DNA of 43,253 nt from Syntrophomonas sp. UBA5288 (GCA_002408445.1 DHSK01000021.1:1-43253); one strand, 5' to 3'; counted from the stretch's first letter, positions 30,334 to 39,961 are shown. Notes: generated by a model not told the origin, from the letters alone. A program made the numbers and translations.

Positions 30334-31308
30334 ATGGCAGATAATGAAAACCAGGTAAGTCAGCAAGTAGAAGACAAAATAAAATTTTACAATAGACAAC
30401 GGGCTGGATTGGCCATTGTTATTGTCGTATTTATTGGTATATTAGTTTTTTCCATGGCGGCTGGAGGGGAAGCGTTGCCTGTCCGATTGTCTGCATTCTG
30501 TTCTGTGGTCCTTTTGTTATGCAACGCGGTTTTCGTGCTCTCATTCCGAGGCTCATTATTATTGCTTCTTACGGCAACAAGCATCACGGCAGCACTGTTT
30601 GTTTTGAAGCAAATACGCTTTGAACTGTTTTTGATTCTTCTCCTGATAAATGCCGGGACGATTTTCATATCAAGTAAAACTGCCCAAGCAATTATTCGTT
30701 CATTTACTAATGAAAAAAACAAAATCAAACGCCTGGAAACTGAAGCAACAAAGGACAGATTAACGCAGCTTCTTAACCGCAATGGCTTAGAGCAGGCGGT
30801 AGGAACGGCCTGGGCCTTTTGTAAGCGAGATAAAAAGAATGTCGGCGTCATATTAGCGGATATCGATTACTTCAAAAGCTATAATGACACATTGGGACAC
30901 TTGGAGGGCGACAATATCTTAAAGCAGGTAGCAGACAGCATAAAAAGCTGTTTCAGGCGGGAAACCGATATTATAAGCCGTATTGGCGGAGATGAATTCT
31001 TAATTTTTCTGTCGGATATAAACGATGAGCATTTATTGGAAATGGCGCAAGTCCTTTCTTCATCCATTATTGATTTGAAAGTCAAAACGACGTCGGAAAA
31101 CGATCCCTGCGATTTCTTATCCGTAAGCATAGGTATCGCAACGAGCATGCCGCAGCCGGATGATTTGTTGATCGACCTTTATAAAACTGTGGATGAAGCA
31201 CTGTACCGTGCTAAAAAAGCCGGAAGAAATTGCATATCTTTTCATGAAAAAATCATACAAATCGGAACTTCCATGGATGAATTGCAGGCGACAGCTGCTA
31301 ATAAATAA
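30334..31308 (+). CDS. Membrane diguanylate cyclase (GGDEF)
   Basis: The 324-residue protein has about four or five hydrophobic segments (about residues 26-120) and a C-terminal GGDEF domain. The active site reads RIGGDEFLIF (GGDEF at 218-222), and RETD five residues before it is an intact inhibitory I-site, so the enzyme should make c-di-GMP from GTP and be product-inhibited. ATG 30334 with GGAG at ten bases is the best start; ATG 30310 would add eight residues. It is the only c-di-GMP synthase seen and may feed the GEMM riboswitch 8 kb away, though a cell normally has many. Confidence 0.9.
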   Translation: MADNENQVSQQVEDKIKFYNRQRAGLAIVIVVFIGILVFSMAAGGEALPVRLSAFCSVVLLLCNAVFVLSFRGSLLLLLTATSITAALFVLKQIRFELFLILLLINAGTIFISSKTAQAIIRSFTNEKNKIKRLETEATKDRLTQLLNRNGLEQAVGTAWAFCKRDKKNVGVILADIDYFKSYNDTLGHLEGDNILKQVADSIKSCFRRETDIISRIGGDEFLIFLSDINDEHLLEMAQVLSSSIIDLKVKTTSENDPCDFLSVSIGIATSMPQPDDLLIDLYKTVDEALYRAKKAGRNCISFHEKIIQIGTSMDELQATAANK

Positions 31309-31329
31309 AACACTCTTCTCGACTTGAAA

Positions 31330-31359
31330 TTGACATAAACCCTTGCAAAATGTTATTAT
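31330..31359 (+). promoter_or_regulatory. Promoter of tRNA-Pro
   Basis: TTGACA (31330-31335), 18 bases, and TATTAT (31354-31359) lie 11 bases before the tRNA. Confidence 0.75.
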
Positions 31360-31369
31360 ATATTCGCTT

Positions 31370-31446
31370 CGGGGCGTAGCGCAGCTTGGTAGCGCGTCTG
31401 GTTTGGGACCAGAAAGTCGCAGGTTCGAATCCTGTCGCCCCGACCA
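31370..31446 (+). tRNA. tRNA-Pro(TGG)
   Basis: A 77-base cloverleaf with encoded CCA. Acceptor CGGGGCG pairs with CGCCCCG, and the anticodon loop is TTTGGGA with TGG. A perfect terminator follows (31462-31494). Confidence 0.96.
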
Positions 31447-31461
31447 GTTACAGAAACAAGC

Positions 31462-31494
31462 AATACAGGACTTTTAATGGTCCTGTATTTTTTG
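31462..31494 (+). terminator. Terminator of tRNA-Pro
   Basis: AATACAGGAC (31462-31471) and GTCCTGTATT (31480-31489) followed by T. Confidence 0.85.
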
Positions 31495-31586
31495 TGGTTA
31501 CTATTTTTCCCTGGTTAGAGAACGGCTTGACAGTAATTTTGATAGTAGTTGCTTATTTTGCAGCACTCAAAGCATTAGCGTACAAG

Positions 31587-32435
31587 TTATGGTTCCTGGC
31601 TGTGAGTTGCAATGTCCTGGGCACTTTGCAGGGCGGCATAGGTTTTGGCGCCCACCACACCATCGACACAGAGTCCCCGATCAGTTTGAAAAGAAATTAC
31701 TGCTTGGCGGGTCCCGGATCCATAATACCCATCGGTGCGATATTTATAGTATCCCAGTTTTTTCAGGCTTGCTTGTAGCTTCTTAACGTCGCTGCCTTTA
31801 TTCCCGCGTCTTAAAATGCGTCCGGTATAAGATTTATTGATAATGCTTACCGGCGTACCGATCGCTACCATATTATAGAGTTCTATCACATCTTGATTAT
31901 ACAGCCTTATACATCCATGGCTGGCAGCTCTGCCGATAGATTTGGGATTATTGGTGCCATGTATGCCATAACCTCCCCAGGGACAGCTGAGCCGCATCCA
32001 TCTGACCCCAAAAGGTCCGCCCGGATCAACCGTTTTTTGGACAATTGTCCAATCACCTAATGGGCTTGGAGTAGATTTCTTACCTACTGCTACCTTATAG
32101 ATTTTTTTGAAACCGGGGGAACAGAAGGAGAGTATTCTTTGGCCGGTGTCTATACAAATAGTAGTCGCACTACCGGATGGGGTATAATCCAGGGTTTGAA
32201 CTTTGGTTTGGACTGAATTGAGGGCGGTCCAGGTCATGGGGCCTATTATCCCGTCAGTTATCAATTGGTGGGCACGTTGAAAAGCCATTACGGCTGAATG
32301 GGTACGGGGATCGAATACTCCATCCAGGGTTCCGGTGCTAAAGCCGGCTTCCTGCAATAAGGTTTGGGCATTCAAAATATCCGGACCCACCATTAACGGG
32401 TCATCAAGTCGTAAAAAACGGCTTGCATAAGTCAT
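31587..32435 (-). CDS. L,D-transpeptidase with two peptidoglycan-binding domains
   Basis: The 282-residue protein has an N-terminal PG_binding_1 domain (about 15-70: LNAQTLLQEAGFSTGTLDGV), a YkuD catalytic domain (about 85-200) with the active-site motif HGTNNPKSIGRAASHGCIRL (His and Cys) and a second PG_binding_1 domain (about 213-275: VKKLQASLKKLGYYKYRTDG). It would form 3-3 peptidoglycan cross-links. No classical signal peptide is evident, as also in spore or wall YkuD proteins. ATG 32435 has AAAGGAG nine bases upstream; GTG 32438 is the alternative. It faces tRNA-Pro and is divergent from the TPR gene. Confidence 0.92.
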   Translation of the reverse strand: MTYASRFLRLDDPLMVGPDILNAQTLLQEAGFSTGTLDGVFDPRTHSAVMAFQRAHQLITDGIIGPMTWTALNSVQTKVQTLDYTPSGSATTICIDTGQRILSFCSPGFKKIYKVAVGKKSTPSPLGDWTIVQKTVDPGGPFGVRWMRLSCPWGGYGIHGTNNPKSIGRAASHGCIRLYNQDVIELYNMVAIGTPVSIINKSYTGRILRRGNKGSDVKKLQASLKKLGYYKYRTDGYYGSGTRQAVISFQTDRGLCVDGVVGAKTYAALQSAQDIATHSQEP

Positions 32436-32592
32436 CACATCAATCTCCTTTACGGGGTTTTATTATCATACTATTAAAAATGTCTGCTGAGAGTGCGCAG
32501 ATAGACCACTTTCAAAAATATTTACAATTTATGGAAGGAGATTTGCCGCTGCTGGTGGAAGTATATATAAAAATCTGCAAGGGTGTGATTAA

Positions 32593-33768
32593 ATGTCAAA
32601 TGGCAGTGGAGAAGATAAGTTTACGGAGCTCTATGAGTCAGCAATTGCAAATTTAAAACAGCATAATATAACCAGGACCGTGAAAATTTTGCTTCAAGCC
32701 CGTGAACTAAAAGATGATACGGTACAGGTAGATAGTCTTCTGGGTTCCTGCTATCTGGTGCTGGGGGAATATGAAAAAGCCGTGGCCTGTTGGCAGAATA
32801 TCCTTATTATTAATCCCAACCACAAGTCTGCCATTCAGAATCTGGAGCTCCACAACCGTCCCTCGAATCAGTTCTGGATAAAACGCTACCAAAGGGCAGT
32901 AGCCGAAATGGAAAAGAAGAATTATCAAGTGGCGGGAGAAATGCTCAAGAATCTTTTACTGGAACAGGATGGCCATGTGGCTTTGTACCAGCTCTTGGGT
33001 TTATGCTGCCTGGCGGGAGGAGATCGAGACGAGGCCGTTAAAATGTGGCAGAAGGGCCTGGAACTGGACCGTTCCAACCCTGCCCTACGTGAGTATATGG
33101 ATTCACTTCCAACGATTGAAAGGATAGGTATAATACCGGTTGAAGAGGTTAGCCAGAAACAAGGCGGACACTCGCATCTGGTGTGGGCTGCTTCCGGTGC
33201 TTTGCTGGTGTTTCTAGTAGTTTCTAGCGCGGTATATGTCAATCGGGACACAGATTCCAAGGCTTCTCCTCCGTCCGTAATTAAACCGGCCCGGCAGACG
33301 GTAGTGGTACCGGCGCAGACAAAGGCTGCGCTTGAGCTTAAACAAGCTGACCCGGCTCCCCAGGAGCTATCATCCGCGGGTAGTAATTATGATGTAGACA
33401 GGGAAGAACAGTATTATTATGCAGGGCGAAAAGCTTACTTATCCCGCAATTGGAAAAGTGCCGTGAACAACTACAGTATGGTCGTAAGTATGGGAACCGG
33501 CAGTTATCTTAATCGGGAAGCTCTTTATTATCTGGCCCGGACTAATTATGTAAGTGGCGAATTGAAACAGGCTGAACAATATTATATTCAATATCTGAAA
33601 GAATTCACCAATACTGCGTACTACGACGACAGCCTTTTCTTTTTGGGCTGCATATATTTTCGCCAGAATGACAATGAACGGGCTAAAGAAGTTTTCCGTC
33701 AGCTCAAAAATGTTGCGCCCGAAAGCGGCTATCTTACATCGGCCGTTTACCGAAAAGTAATGGATTAA
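32593..33768 (+). CDS. TPR-repeat membrane protein
   Basis: The 391-residue protein has TPR repeats in the N-terminal half (LGEYEKAVACWQNILIINPN, LAGGDRDEAVKMWQKGLELD), one membrane segment at about 195-216 and more TPR-like repeats in the C-terminal half (REALYYLARTNYVSGELKQAE, QYYIQYLKEFTNTAYYDDS). The C-terminal half probably lies outside. TPRs bind protein partners; possible partners are the divergent L,D-transpeptidase and the following lipoprotein. The ATG 32593 has only a weak site; a plus-strand reading in another frame (from 32480) overlaps its start, so the start is not certain. Confidence 0.85.
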   Translation: MSNGSGEDKFTELYESAIANLKQHNITRTVKILLQARELKDDTVQVDSLLGSCYLVLGEYEKAVACWQNILIINPNHKSAIQNLELHNRPSNQFWIKRYQRAVAEMEKKNYQVAGEMLKNLLLEQDGHVALYQLLGLCCLAGGDRDEAVKMWQKGLELDRSNPALREYMDSLPTIERIGIIPVEEVSQKQGGHSHLVWAASGALLVFLVVSSAVYVNRDTDSKASPPSVIKPARQTVVVPAQTKAALELKQADPAPQELSSAGSNYDVDREEQYYYAGRKAYLSRNWKSAVNNYSMVVSMGTGSYLNREALYYLARTNYVSGELKQAEQYYIQYLKEFTNTAYYDDSLFFLGCIYFRQNDNERAKEVFRQLKNVAPESGYLTSAVYRKVMD

Positions 33769-34080
33769 TTAATTGGTCTGAAATGTCTCATAATTATCCG
33801 GCTTCCAACTATTTAAGGTAAGGAGATACATTACTAATGGAGAATGTCCCTATCTAAGCATCAGGGCTGGACTGTGTTAATCATAATTAATCAGTGTCCT
33901 TCAGTGTTGAATTTATAAATTGAAGGCTCATATAAAGACGGTTGCCGAATTTAATCAAAATGCAGTAAACTTATTAAAACAACCGCTTGAAATCCAATAG
34001 CGGCCAGGAAATGCTCCTTTACAAATAAACCTGGTTTTTCTGATAATGGCAGGATTAAGGCGTAAAACAGGGGATGGGGG
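33769..34080. other. Non-coding gap before the lipoprotein gene
   Basis: About 312 bases. I see no gene, tRNA or riboswitch. A six-codon reading at 33837 has AAGGAG at 11 bases and is probably chance. Promoter boxes could not be fixed. Confidence 0.6.
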
Positions 34081-34602
34081 ATGATTAAATTCAAACGGCA
34101 TCTAATCATCTATATAATACTTGCTTTAATGTTAAGCGGGTGCACCATGCCCGGGACACAGGAAAAAACCAGCCGTGATGATAATGAGGTTATGGAAGGA
34201 TTCAAAGAAAATGTGGCCGCCAAAGCCAATGATGAAACCGCTCCCGATGGCCAAAAAGATGATTTCAGTACTGAAGTGCGCCACTGGAAATATAACCAGC
34301 CTGCGGCTTCGAACCCTGCATCTACCGAACAACCATATTCTTCCGGAACAAATGATACGGGGATTGATGATGGCACAGTTGTTTCCATGCAGTTTGTAAC
34401 GGCCCAGGACCTGGATAGGATCCAGGCAGTTTTAATTCAACAGGGCTATTTAAAAGCTGAAACCCACGATGAGAAAGAGTTCAAAGAAGCCGTCGCCCAA
34501 TTTCAGGAGGCACATCAATTGTCTCCTACCGGTGAGCTGGATAGCAGGACAATTACCTGTTTTAACCAGAAAGGCTTGGATACCCCTAATAAAACCCAAT
34601 AA
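34081..34602 (+). CDS. Lipoprotein with peptidoglycan-binding domain
   Basis: The 173-residue protein has a lipoprotein signal (lipobox LSGC, lipidated Cys 21), a charged low-complexity linker of about 80 residues, and a C-terminal PG_binding_1-like domain (about 115-170: LDRIQAVLIQQGYLKAETHD, EFKEAVAQFQEAHQLSPTGE). It would be anchored on the outside of the membrane and reach to the cell wall. GGGGATGGGGG precedes the ATG at 34081. Near the L,D-transpeptidase and TPR genes it fits an envelope cluster. Confidence 0.88.
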   Translation: MIKFKRHLIIYIILALMLSGCTMPGTQEKTSRDDNEVMEGFKENVAAKANDETAPDGQKDDFSTEVRHWKYNQPAASNPASTEQPYSSGTNDTGIDDGTVVSMQFVTAQDLDRIQAVLIQQGYLKAETHDEKEFKEAVAQFQEAHQLSPTGELDSRTITCFNQKGLDTPNKTQ

Positions 34603-34617
34603 AATGTGGATAATCAC

Positions 34618-34646
34618 TTGACTAAACAGGGAAGAATTATTTATCT
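34618..34646 (+). promoter_or_regulatory. Promoter of tRNA-Gly(GCC)
   Basis: TTGACT (34618-34623), 17 bases, and TTATCT (34641-34646), about 23 bases before the tRNA. Confidence 0.55.
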
Positions 34647-34668
34647 TATATATAGGTTCAAAATTTAT

Positions 34669-34743
34669 GCGGAAGTGGCTCAGTGGTAGAGCATCGCCTT
34701 GCCAAGGCGAGGGTCGCGAGTTCGAATCTCGTCTTCCGCTCCA
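34669..34743 (+). tRNA. tRNA-Gly(GCC)
   Basis: A 75-base cloverleaf with encoded CCA. Acceptor GCGGAAG pairs with CTTCCGC, and the anticodon loop is TTGCCAA with GCC. It is a second tRNA-Gly next to the TCC version at 13.7 kb. Confidence 0.97.
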
Positions 34744-34752
34744 TTGAATTTT

Positions 34753-34780
34753 ATGCCTCGGCCTGCGCCGAGGTGTTGTA
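34753..34780 (+). terminator. Hairpin after tRNA-Gly
   Basis: CCTCGGC and GCCGAGG with a short loop, then T-rich. Confidence 0.6.
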
Positions 34781-34867
34781 TTTTAGGCGAATTTAGGTTA
34801 AATTTTTAAAAGGGTTGCCTGGCAGGAACGGGTTTGAATTCTATCACAAAGTTAAGGAGGAGCATAA

Positions 34868-36208
34868 ATGGACGCCAGATTGGGAAAAATAGAAAACAGT
34901 GAGGCCTACATAGAAATCGAAATCGATGCGGCAATGCTTGAACAAGGGATGGAAAAAGCATACCGCAAAGTAGTGAAACAGGTAACTGTACCTGGATTTC
35001 GGCGGGGGAGAGTACCACGTCAGTTGTTGGAAGCCCATTTCGGAAAAGAAATACTTTTCGAAGATACCCTCGAATTTGTAGTGCCCGATGCTTACGAGCA
35101 GGCAGTAGAACAACTGAATATCGACCCTATTGCCCAGCCTGAATTTGAAGAAGTAGGTGAAATAGTAGAAGGCCAGCCTCTGAAGATCAATGTTAAAGTT
35201 GCGGTTAAACCTGAAGTTAAACTGGGAAAACTGGAAGGAATAGAAGTTTCCATTCCCAGAATAGAAGTAACCGACAAAGATGTTGACCAGCGCTTGGAAG
35301 ATATACGTTCACGTTATGCCCGTCTGGTGGAAAAAACTGATGAACCTGCCGCTACAGGCGATACTGTGAAAATAGATTTCGAAGGAACCGTTGATGGAGT
35401 ATTATTTGAAGGCGGAACCGGTACGGACTATCCTCTCGAACTGGGTTCGCATTCTTTTATACCAGGCTTTGAAGAACAACTGGTCGGCGCTAAAAAAGGT
35501 GATGTAGTTGAGGTCAAAGTTACCTTCCCGGAAGAATATCATGCCGAGGATCTGGCCGGAAAAGATGCGGTATTTAAGACAACTATAAAACAGATAGACA
35601 GTAGAGAGCTGAGAACTCTGGATGATGCATTTGTTCAGGAAGTCAGCGAATATGAAACCGTGGACGACTTCAAACAGATGATTCGCAAACAGCTGGACTA
35701 TGTGGCTGACAACCGTAAACAGGAAATGATCAAGGATGAAGTTATTTCCAAGGCGATAGCGCTTTGTGAAATTCCGGTGGCGGATGCGGTGGTTCAAATG
35801 CAGATTAATGCCATGCTCAAACAGTTTGAAAGACAACTGGCGCCCCAGGGGATAGACCTGCCCCGGTATTACGAATTGACCAGTACCACCGAAGAAGATT
35901 TACGGCAGGATATGTGGTCGGATGCTGAGCAGAGGGTAAAAGTTAACTTCATGCTGGAAAAAATAATTGAGGAAAAAGGGATAGAGGTAACAGATGAAGA
36001 AATAGATAATAAAATAAATGAGGTAGCTACCAACCTGAAGATTGAATTAGACGAGGCCAAACAGAGACTGGTCGGTGTCATGGATGACTTGATTTTCAAC
36101 CTCAAGGCGGAGAAGGCGGTTCAGTATCTGGTTGATAGTGCTGATGTGGTGGAAAATGATACCACGGAAGAAGACAGCATAGTTGAGGAAGAAGCAGAAA
36201 AAGAATAA
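34868..36208 (+). CDS. tig: Trigger factor
   Basis: The 446-residue ribosome-bound chaperone has the N-terminal ribosome-binding region with the GFRRGRVPRQLL signature (the tip that contacts protein L23), a PPIase domain (about 150-245: VKIDFEGTVDGVLFEGGTG) and a long helical C-terminal domain with an acidic tail. AAGGAGG lies before the ATG. It is first in the tig-clpP-clpX unit and folds new chains before the proteases act; clpP follows after about 47 bases. Confidence 0.97.
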   Translation: MDARLGKIENSEAYIEIEIDAAMLEQGMEKAYRKVVKQVTVPGFRRGRVPRQLLEAHFGKEILFEDTLEFVVPDAYEQAVEQLNIDPIAQPEFEEVGEIVEGQPLKINVKVAVKPEVKLGKLEGIEVSIPRIEVTDKDVDQRLEDIRSRYARLVEKTDEPAATGDTVKIDFEGTVDGVLFEGGTGTDYPLELGSHSFIPGFEEQLVGAKKGDVVEVKVTFPEEYHAEDLAGKDAVFKTTIKQIDSRELRTLDDAFVQEVSEYETVDDFKQMIRKQLDYVADNRKQEMIKDEVISKAIALCEIPVADAVVQMQINAMLKQFERQLAPQGIDLPRYYELTSTTEEDLRQDMWSDAEQRVKVNFMLEKIIEEKGIEVTDEEIDNKINEVATNLKIELDEAKQRLVGVMDDLIFNLKAEKAVQYLVDSADVVENDTTEEDSIVEEEAEKE

Positions 36209-36255
36209 TATATAAAATAGACCCGGAATAGTCTTATTGAAAGAGGTGAGTTTGC

Positions 36256-36858
36256 ATGTCGTATCTGGTGCCAATGGTAGTAGAACAGACTAATCGCGGC
36301 GAAAGATCTTATGACATCTATTCCCGGTTGCTTAAAGACAGAATTATTTTCCTGGGTAGTGAAATCAATGACGCCGTAGCCAATCTGGTAATTGCACAGT
36401 TTCTGTTTCTCGAAGCAGAAGATCCGGACAAAGATATCTCACTTTACATTAACAGTCCCGGAGGCTCGATAAGTGCCGGTATGGCTATTTACGACACCAT
36501 GCAGTATATCAGACCTGATGTTTCCACTATTTGTGTAGGTCTGGCAGCCAGCATGGGGGCCTTTTTACTTACTGCCGGACAAAAAGGCAAGCGTTTTGCT
36601 TTGCCCAATGCGGAAATTATGATTCACCAACCCCTGGGGGGAACTCAAGGTCAGGCCACTGATATTGAGATTCATGCCAAGAGGATAATAAAGATAAAAG
36701 AAAGCATGAACAAGATTTTGGCTGAAAGAACCGGTCAAAAACTGGAAAAGATTCAAAGAGACACCGAGCGGGACTACTTCATGAGCGCTCAGGAAGCTAA
36801 AGAGTATGGGCTGCTTGATGAAGTCATCAGTCAACCGAAAAAAAACCTGAAGAAGTAG
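36256..36858 (+). CDS. clpP: ATP-dependent Clp protease proteolytic subunit
   Basis: The 200-residue serine protease has the catalytic Ser in GLAASMGAFLL, His in MIHQPLGGTQGQ and Asp in the DRDYF region (DTERDYFMSA). It forms the 14-mer barrel used by ClpX. GAGGTG lies before the ATG. It lies between tig and clpX with short gaps, so it is expected to be co-transcribed. Confidence 0.97.
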   Translation: MSYLVPMVVEQTNRGERSYDIYSRLLKDRIIFLGSEINDAVANLVIAQFLFLEAEDPDKDISLYINSPGGSISAGMAIYDTMQYIRPDVSTICVGLAASMGAFLLTAGQKGKRFALPNAEIMIHQPLGGTQGQATDIEIHAKRIIKIKESMNKILAERTGQKLEKIQRDTERDYFMSAQEAKEYGLLDEVISQPKKNLKK

Positions 36859-36881
36859 CTTTTTAGAAGAGAGGTGAACTT

Positions 36882-38135
36882 ATGCCTAAATATGGGGATG
36901 AAAAAGGTCAGCTGAAGTGTTCATTTTGCGGTAAGACTCAGGATCAGGTCAAGAAGCTTGTTGCTGGACCCGGTGTATATATATGTGATGAATGCATAGA
37001 GCTGTGTAATGAAATAATTGAAGAAGAGTTAGCCGACGACATAGGCTTTGGGATCGGCGATATTCCAAAACCAAATGACATTAAAGATATTCTGGATGAT
37101 TACGTCATAGGTCAGGAAAAGGCCAAAAAAGCCCTGGCGGTAGCAGTTTACAATCATTACAAACGTATCAACCTGGGTATCAAACTGGATGATGTCGAAC
37201 TTCAAAAGAGCAATATTATGATGCTTGGCCCTACCGGCAGCGGTAAGACTCTGCTGGCTCAGACCCTGGCGCGCATTCTGAATGTTCCTTTTGCTATCGC
37301 AGATGCTACTTCATTAACTGAAGCCGGATATGTTGGGGAGGACGTTGAGAACATTCTTCTCAAATTGATTCAGGCAGCCGACTATGACATTGAGAAGGCC
37401 GAAAAAGGTATAGTTTATATCGACGAGATCGATAAAATAGCCAGGAAGACCGATAATCCAAGTATAACCAGAGATGTTTCCGGTGAAGGCGTACAGCAGG
37501 CTCTATTAAAAATACTGGAAGGAACTGTTGCCAGCGTTCCTCCCCAGGGAGGCAGGAAACATCCGCACCAGGAATTCATTCAAATTGACACCAGTAACAT
37601 TTTGTTTATCTGCGGCGGTGCTTTTGAAGGTATAGATAAAATAATCCAAAGCCGGGTGGGACAGAAGATCATGGGTTTTGGAGCTGATATTAAAGTTCGG
37701 GAAGAAAAGAAAATCGGCGAAATCCTGGATATGATTCTGCCTCAGGATTTGCTCAGATATGGATTGATTCCTGAGTTTGTGGGACGCGTGCCCATAGTTG
37801 TTACATTGGATGCGCTGGATGAGGGTTCACTGGTAAAAATCCTGACCGAGCCTAAAAATGCAGTTACCAAACAGTACAAGAAGCTGTTTGAACTGGACGG
37901 CGTAGACCTGGAGTTTATGGAAGATTCCCTGCAGGCGATTGCCGAAGAAGCCTTACGGCGCAATACCGGGGCCAGGGGGTTAAGAGCCATAATTGAGGAC
38001 GTAATGCTGGATGTTATGTATGAAGTGCCATCACGCATGGACATTACCAAGGTAGTTATTACCAGAGAAGTTATCGAGAAAAAAGAAAAGCCTTTGCTGG
38101 TAACGGTAGATGCCAAACGCAAAGTAACGGGCTGA
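36882..38135 (+). CDS. clpX: Clp protease ATP-binding subunit ClpX
   Basis: The 417-residue AAA+ unfoldase has an N-terminal zinc-binding domain (CSFC about 14-17 and CDECIELC about 36-43), Walker A GPTGSGKT, Walker B IVYIDEIDKI, the SRH and the pore loop region GYVGEDVE, and the RDVSGEGVQQALLKILEGT segment. It unfolds tagged proteins and feeds ClpP. GAGAGGTG precedes the ATG, 24 bases after clpP. A hairpin terminator follows the stop, so tig-clpP-clpX is one unit. Confidence 0.97.
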   Translation: MPKYGDEKGQLKCSFCGKTQDQVKKLVAGPGVYICDECIELCNEIIEEELADDIGFGIGDIPKPNDIKDILDDYVIGQEKAKKALAVAVYNHYKRINLGIKLDDVELQKSNIMMLGPTGSGKTLLAQTLARILNVPFAIADATSLTEAGYVGEDVENILLKLIQAADYDIEKAEKGIVYIDEIDKIARKTDNPSITRDVSGEGVQQALLKILEGTVASVPPQGGRKHPHQEFIQIDTSNILFICGGAFEGIDKIIQSRVGQKIMGFGADIKVREEKKIGEILDMILPQDLLRYGLIPEFVGRVPIVVTLDALDEGSLVKILTEPKNAVTKQYKKLFELDGVDLEFMEDSLQAIAEEALRRNTGARGLRAIIEDVMLDVMYEVPSRMDITKVVITREVIEKKEKPLLVTVDAKRKVTG

Positions 38136-38160
38136 TTGCTAACAACAACACAAAATGGGA

Positions 38161-38187
38161 AAAGGTAGCGTAAGCTACCTTTTTTTA
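38161..38187 (+). terminator. Terminator after clpX
   Basis: AAGGTAGC, GTAA and GCTACCTT form a hairpin followed by a T run (about seven). Confidence 0.85.
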
Positions 38188-38260
38188 CTGCCTTTTTTCC
38201 CTTATCCATTGTGAGTCTGCCGGGAATAATAAAAAAAAATGGGTAGAAGGGAAAAGATGC

Positions 38261-39961
38261 ATGAATGATTTATTTATCCAATATGGGCCTATACTCTACC
38301 TGATTCAATTATTTTTCGCGGTAGTTATAGGTATTTATTTTTGGAATTTACTCAAAAGTCAGCAATCTCGTAAAACCGTAGTAGTGAGAGAAACCGAAAA
38401 GGAAATGAGCCGCCTGCGAAAGATGAGAGATTGCCGTTTGACGGAGCCTTTATCCAGTCTGACCCGGCCTGCTTCATTGCATGAGGTGGTGGGTCAAACG
38501 GAAGGATTGGAACTCTTAAGGTCAGCTTTGTGTGGCCCCAACCCACAGCATGTTATAATATACGGCTCTCCCGGAGTGGGGAAAACTGCCGCTGCCCGCC
38601 TGGTGTTGGAGGAGGCCAAGTCCAATTCTTTATCCCCATTTAAGAAAGATGCTCAATTTGTCGAGGTCGATGCTACCATCAGCCGTTTTGATGAACGGAA
38701 CATTGCCGACCCGCTGATCGGTTCCGTACATGACCCCATCTATCAGGGAGCCGGTGCCATGGGGGCGGCCGGTATACCGCAGCCCAAGCCGGGCGCCTGC
38801 ACCAAAGCACATGGAGGGATTTTGTTTATTGATGAAATCGGTGAACTGCATCCTATTCAAATGAATAAGCTGTTAAAGATACTGGAAGACCGAAAAGTTT
38901 TGCTGGAAAGTGCTTATTACTCGGAAAGTGATCGCAATATTCCTCAGCATATCCACGATATCTTCCAAAATGGTTTGCCGGCTGATTTCCGTCTGGTTGG
39001 GGCTACAACCCGAATGCCTCAGGAAATTCCGCCTGCTCTCAGATCGCGATGCATGGAAATATTTTTTAAACCATTGGATAAAGAAGATATTGGGGAGATT
39101 GTTAAGCGCGCCGTGGAAAAGATAAATTATACGATAGAGCCTGATGCATTGGCAGAAATAATCTGCTACGCAGGCAATGGCCGCGAAGCCATCAATATCG
39201 TGCAACTGGCAGCGGGAATTGTGCAAATGGATAATTCCCGGACTATAAATCTTAAGATAGTAGAAAAAGTTTTAAATAACGGACGTTTTTCTCCCCGTAC
39301 TGATATAAAATTAAAAGAACAGCCAGAGATAGGAATGGTTAACGGTTTGGCTATATATGGCCCCAATCTGGGTACATTAATAGAAGTTGAAGCTTCTGCC
39401 ATACCGATTCAAAATCGAACCGGAGTATGGACCGTTACCGGCGTGGTGGAAGAGGAGGAAATGGGAGGAGGGCAAAAGACCATCCGGCGGAAGAGCATGG
39501 CCCGCGGGGCAGTGGAAAACGTTTTAACCGTACTGCGCAGGAATTTTGATATCAATACGGACGAATATGATTTGCATCTTAATTTCCCGGGAGGAACGCC
39601 GGTTGACGGACCTTCCGCAGGAGTAGCCATGGCCGTTGCCATTTATTCGGCCGTTCAGAATATCGCCATAGATCATCTGGTGGCAATGACCGGTGAAGTA
39701 TCTGTTCATGGAAAAGTAAAGCCGGTAGGCGGTGTGATGAGTAAGATTGATGCCGCTCGTAAAGCAGGTATAAAGAAAGTAATTATACCGGCGGATAACT
39801 GGCTCAATATATTCGCTACTTTCCCGGAAACGGAAATAATTCCGGTTACAGAATTAGCTGAAGTGCTGGATATAGCGCTGGTAAAACCAGTCCTTCGACC
39901 ATATCCGTCTCCCTGTATAAATGACAGTGGCCTGTCATGTTGTCGAAACGTACAGGGATAG
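38261..39961 (+). CDS. lonB: LonB-type ATP-dependent protease
   Basis: The 566-residue protein has an N-terminal membrane segment (about 10-30), an AAA+ domain with Walker A YGSPGVGKTAA and Walker B GILFIDEIGEL, and a C-terminal Lon protease domain with the catalytic Ser in DGPSAGVAMA and Lys in the GGVMSKIDAARKAGI segment. LonB of Bacillus and Clostridia is made in the forespore or membrane-associated and degrades regulatory proteins; sporulation use here is inferred. GAAGGG lies before the ATG. It follows the clpX terminator and precedes lon by 62 bases. Confidence 0.93.
   Translation: MNDLFIQYGPILYLIQLFFAVVIGIYFWNLLKSQQSRKTVVVRETEKEMSRLRKMRDCRLTEPLSSLTRPASLHEVVGQTEGLELLRSALCGPNPQHVIIYGSPGVGKTAAARLVLEEAKSNSLSPFKKDAQFVEVDATISRFDERNIADPLIGSVHDPIYQGAGAMGAAGIPQPKPGACTKAHGGILFIDEIGELHPIQMNKLLKILEDRKVLLESAYYSESDRNIPQHIHDIFQNGLPADFRLVGATTRMPQEIPPALRSRCMEIFFKPLDKEDIGEIVKRAVEKINYTIEPDALAEIICYAGNGREAINIVQLAAGIVQMDNSRTINLKIVEKVLNNGRFSPRTDIKLKEQPEIGMVNGLAIYGPNLGTLIEVEASAIPIQNRTGVWTVTGVVEEEEMGGGQKTIRRKSMARGAVENVLTVLRRNFDINTDEYDLHLNFPGGTPVDGPSAGVAMAVAIYSAVQNIAIDHLVAMTGEVSVHGKVKPVGGVMSKIDAARKAGIKKVIIPADNWLNIFATFPETEIIPVTELAEVLDIALVKPVLRPYPSPCINDSGLSCCRNVQG

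Noticed and set aside
32480..32656. Reading MSAESAQIDHFQKYLQFM and on, overlapping the TPR gene start
   Set aside because: No ribosome binding site, and the longer TPR frame has clear repeats. It is kept in mind only because the TPR start is weak.
33837..33858. Six-codon leader-like reading with AAGGAG
   Set aside because: Spacing of 11 bases and no attenuator structure or related downstream gene.
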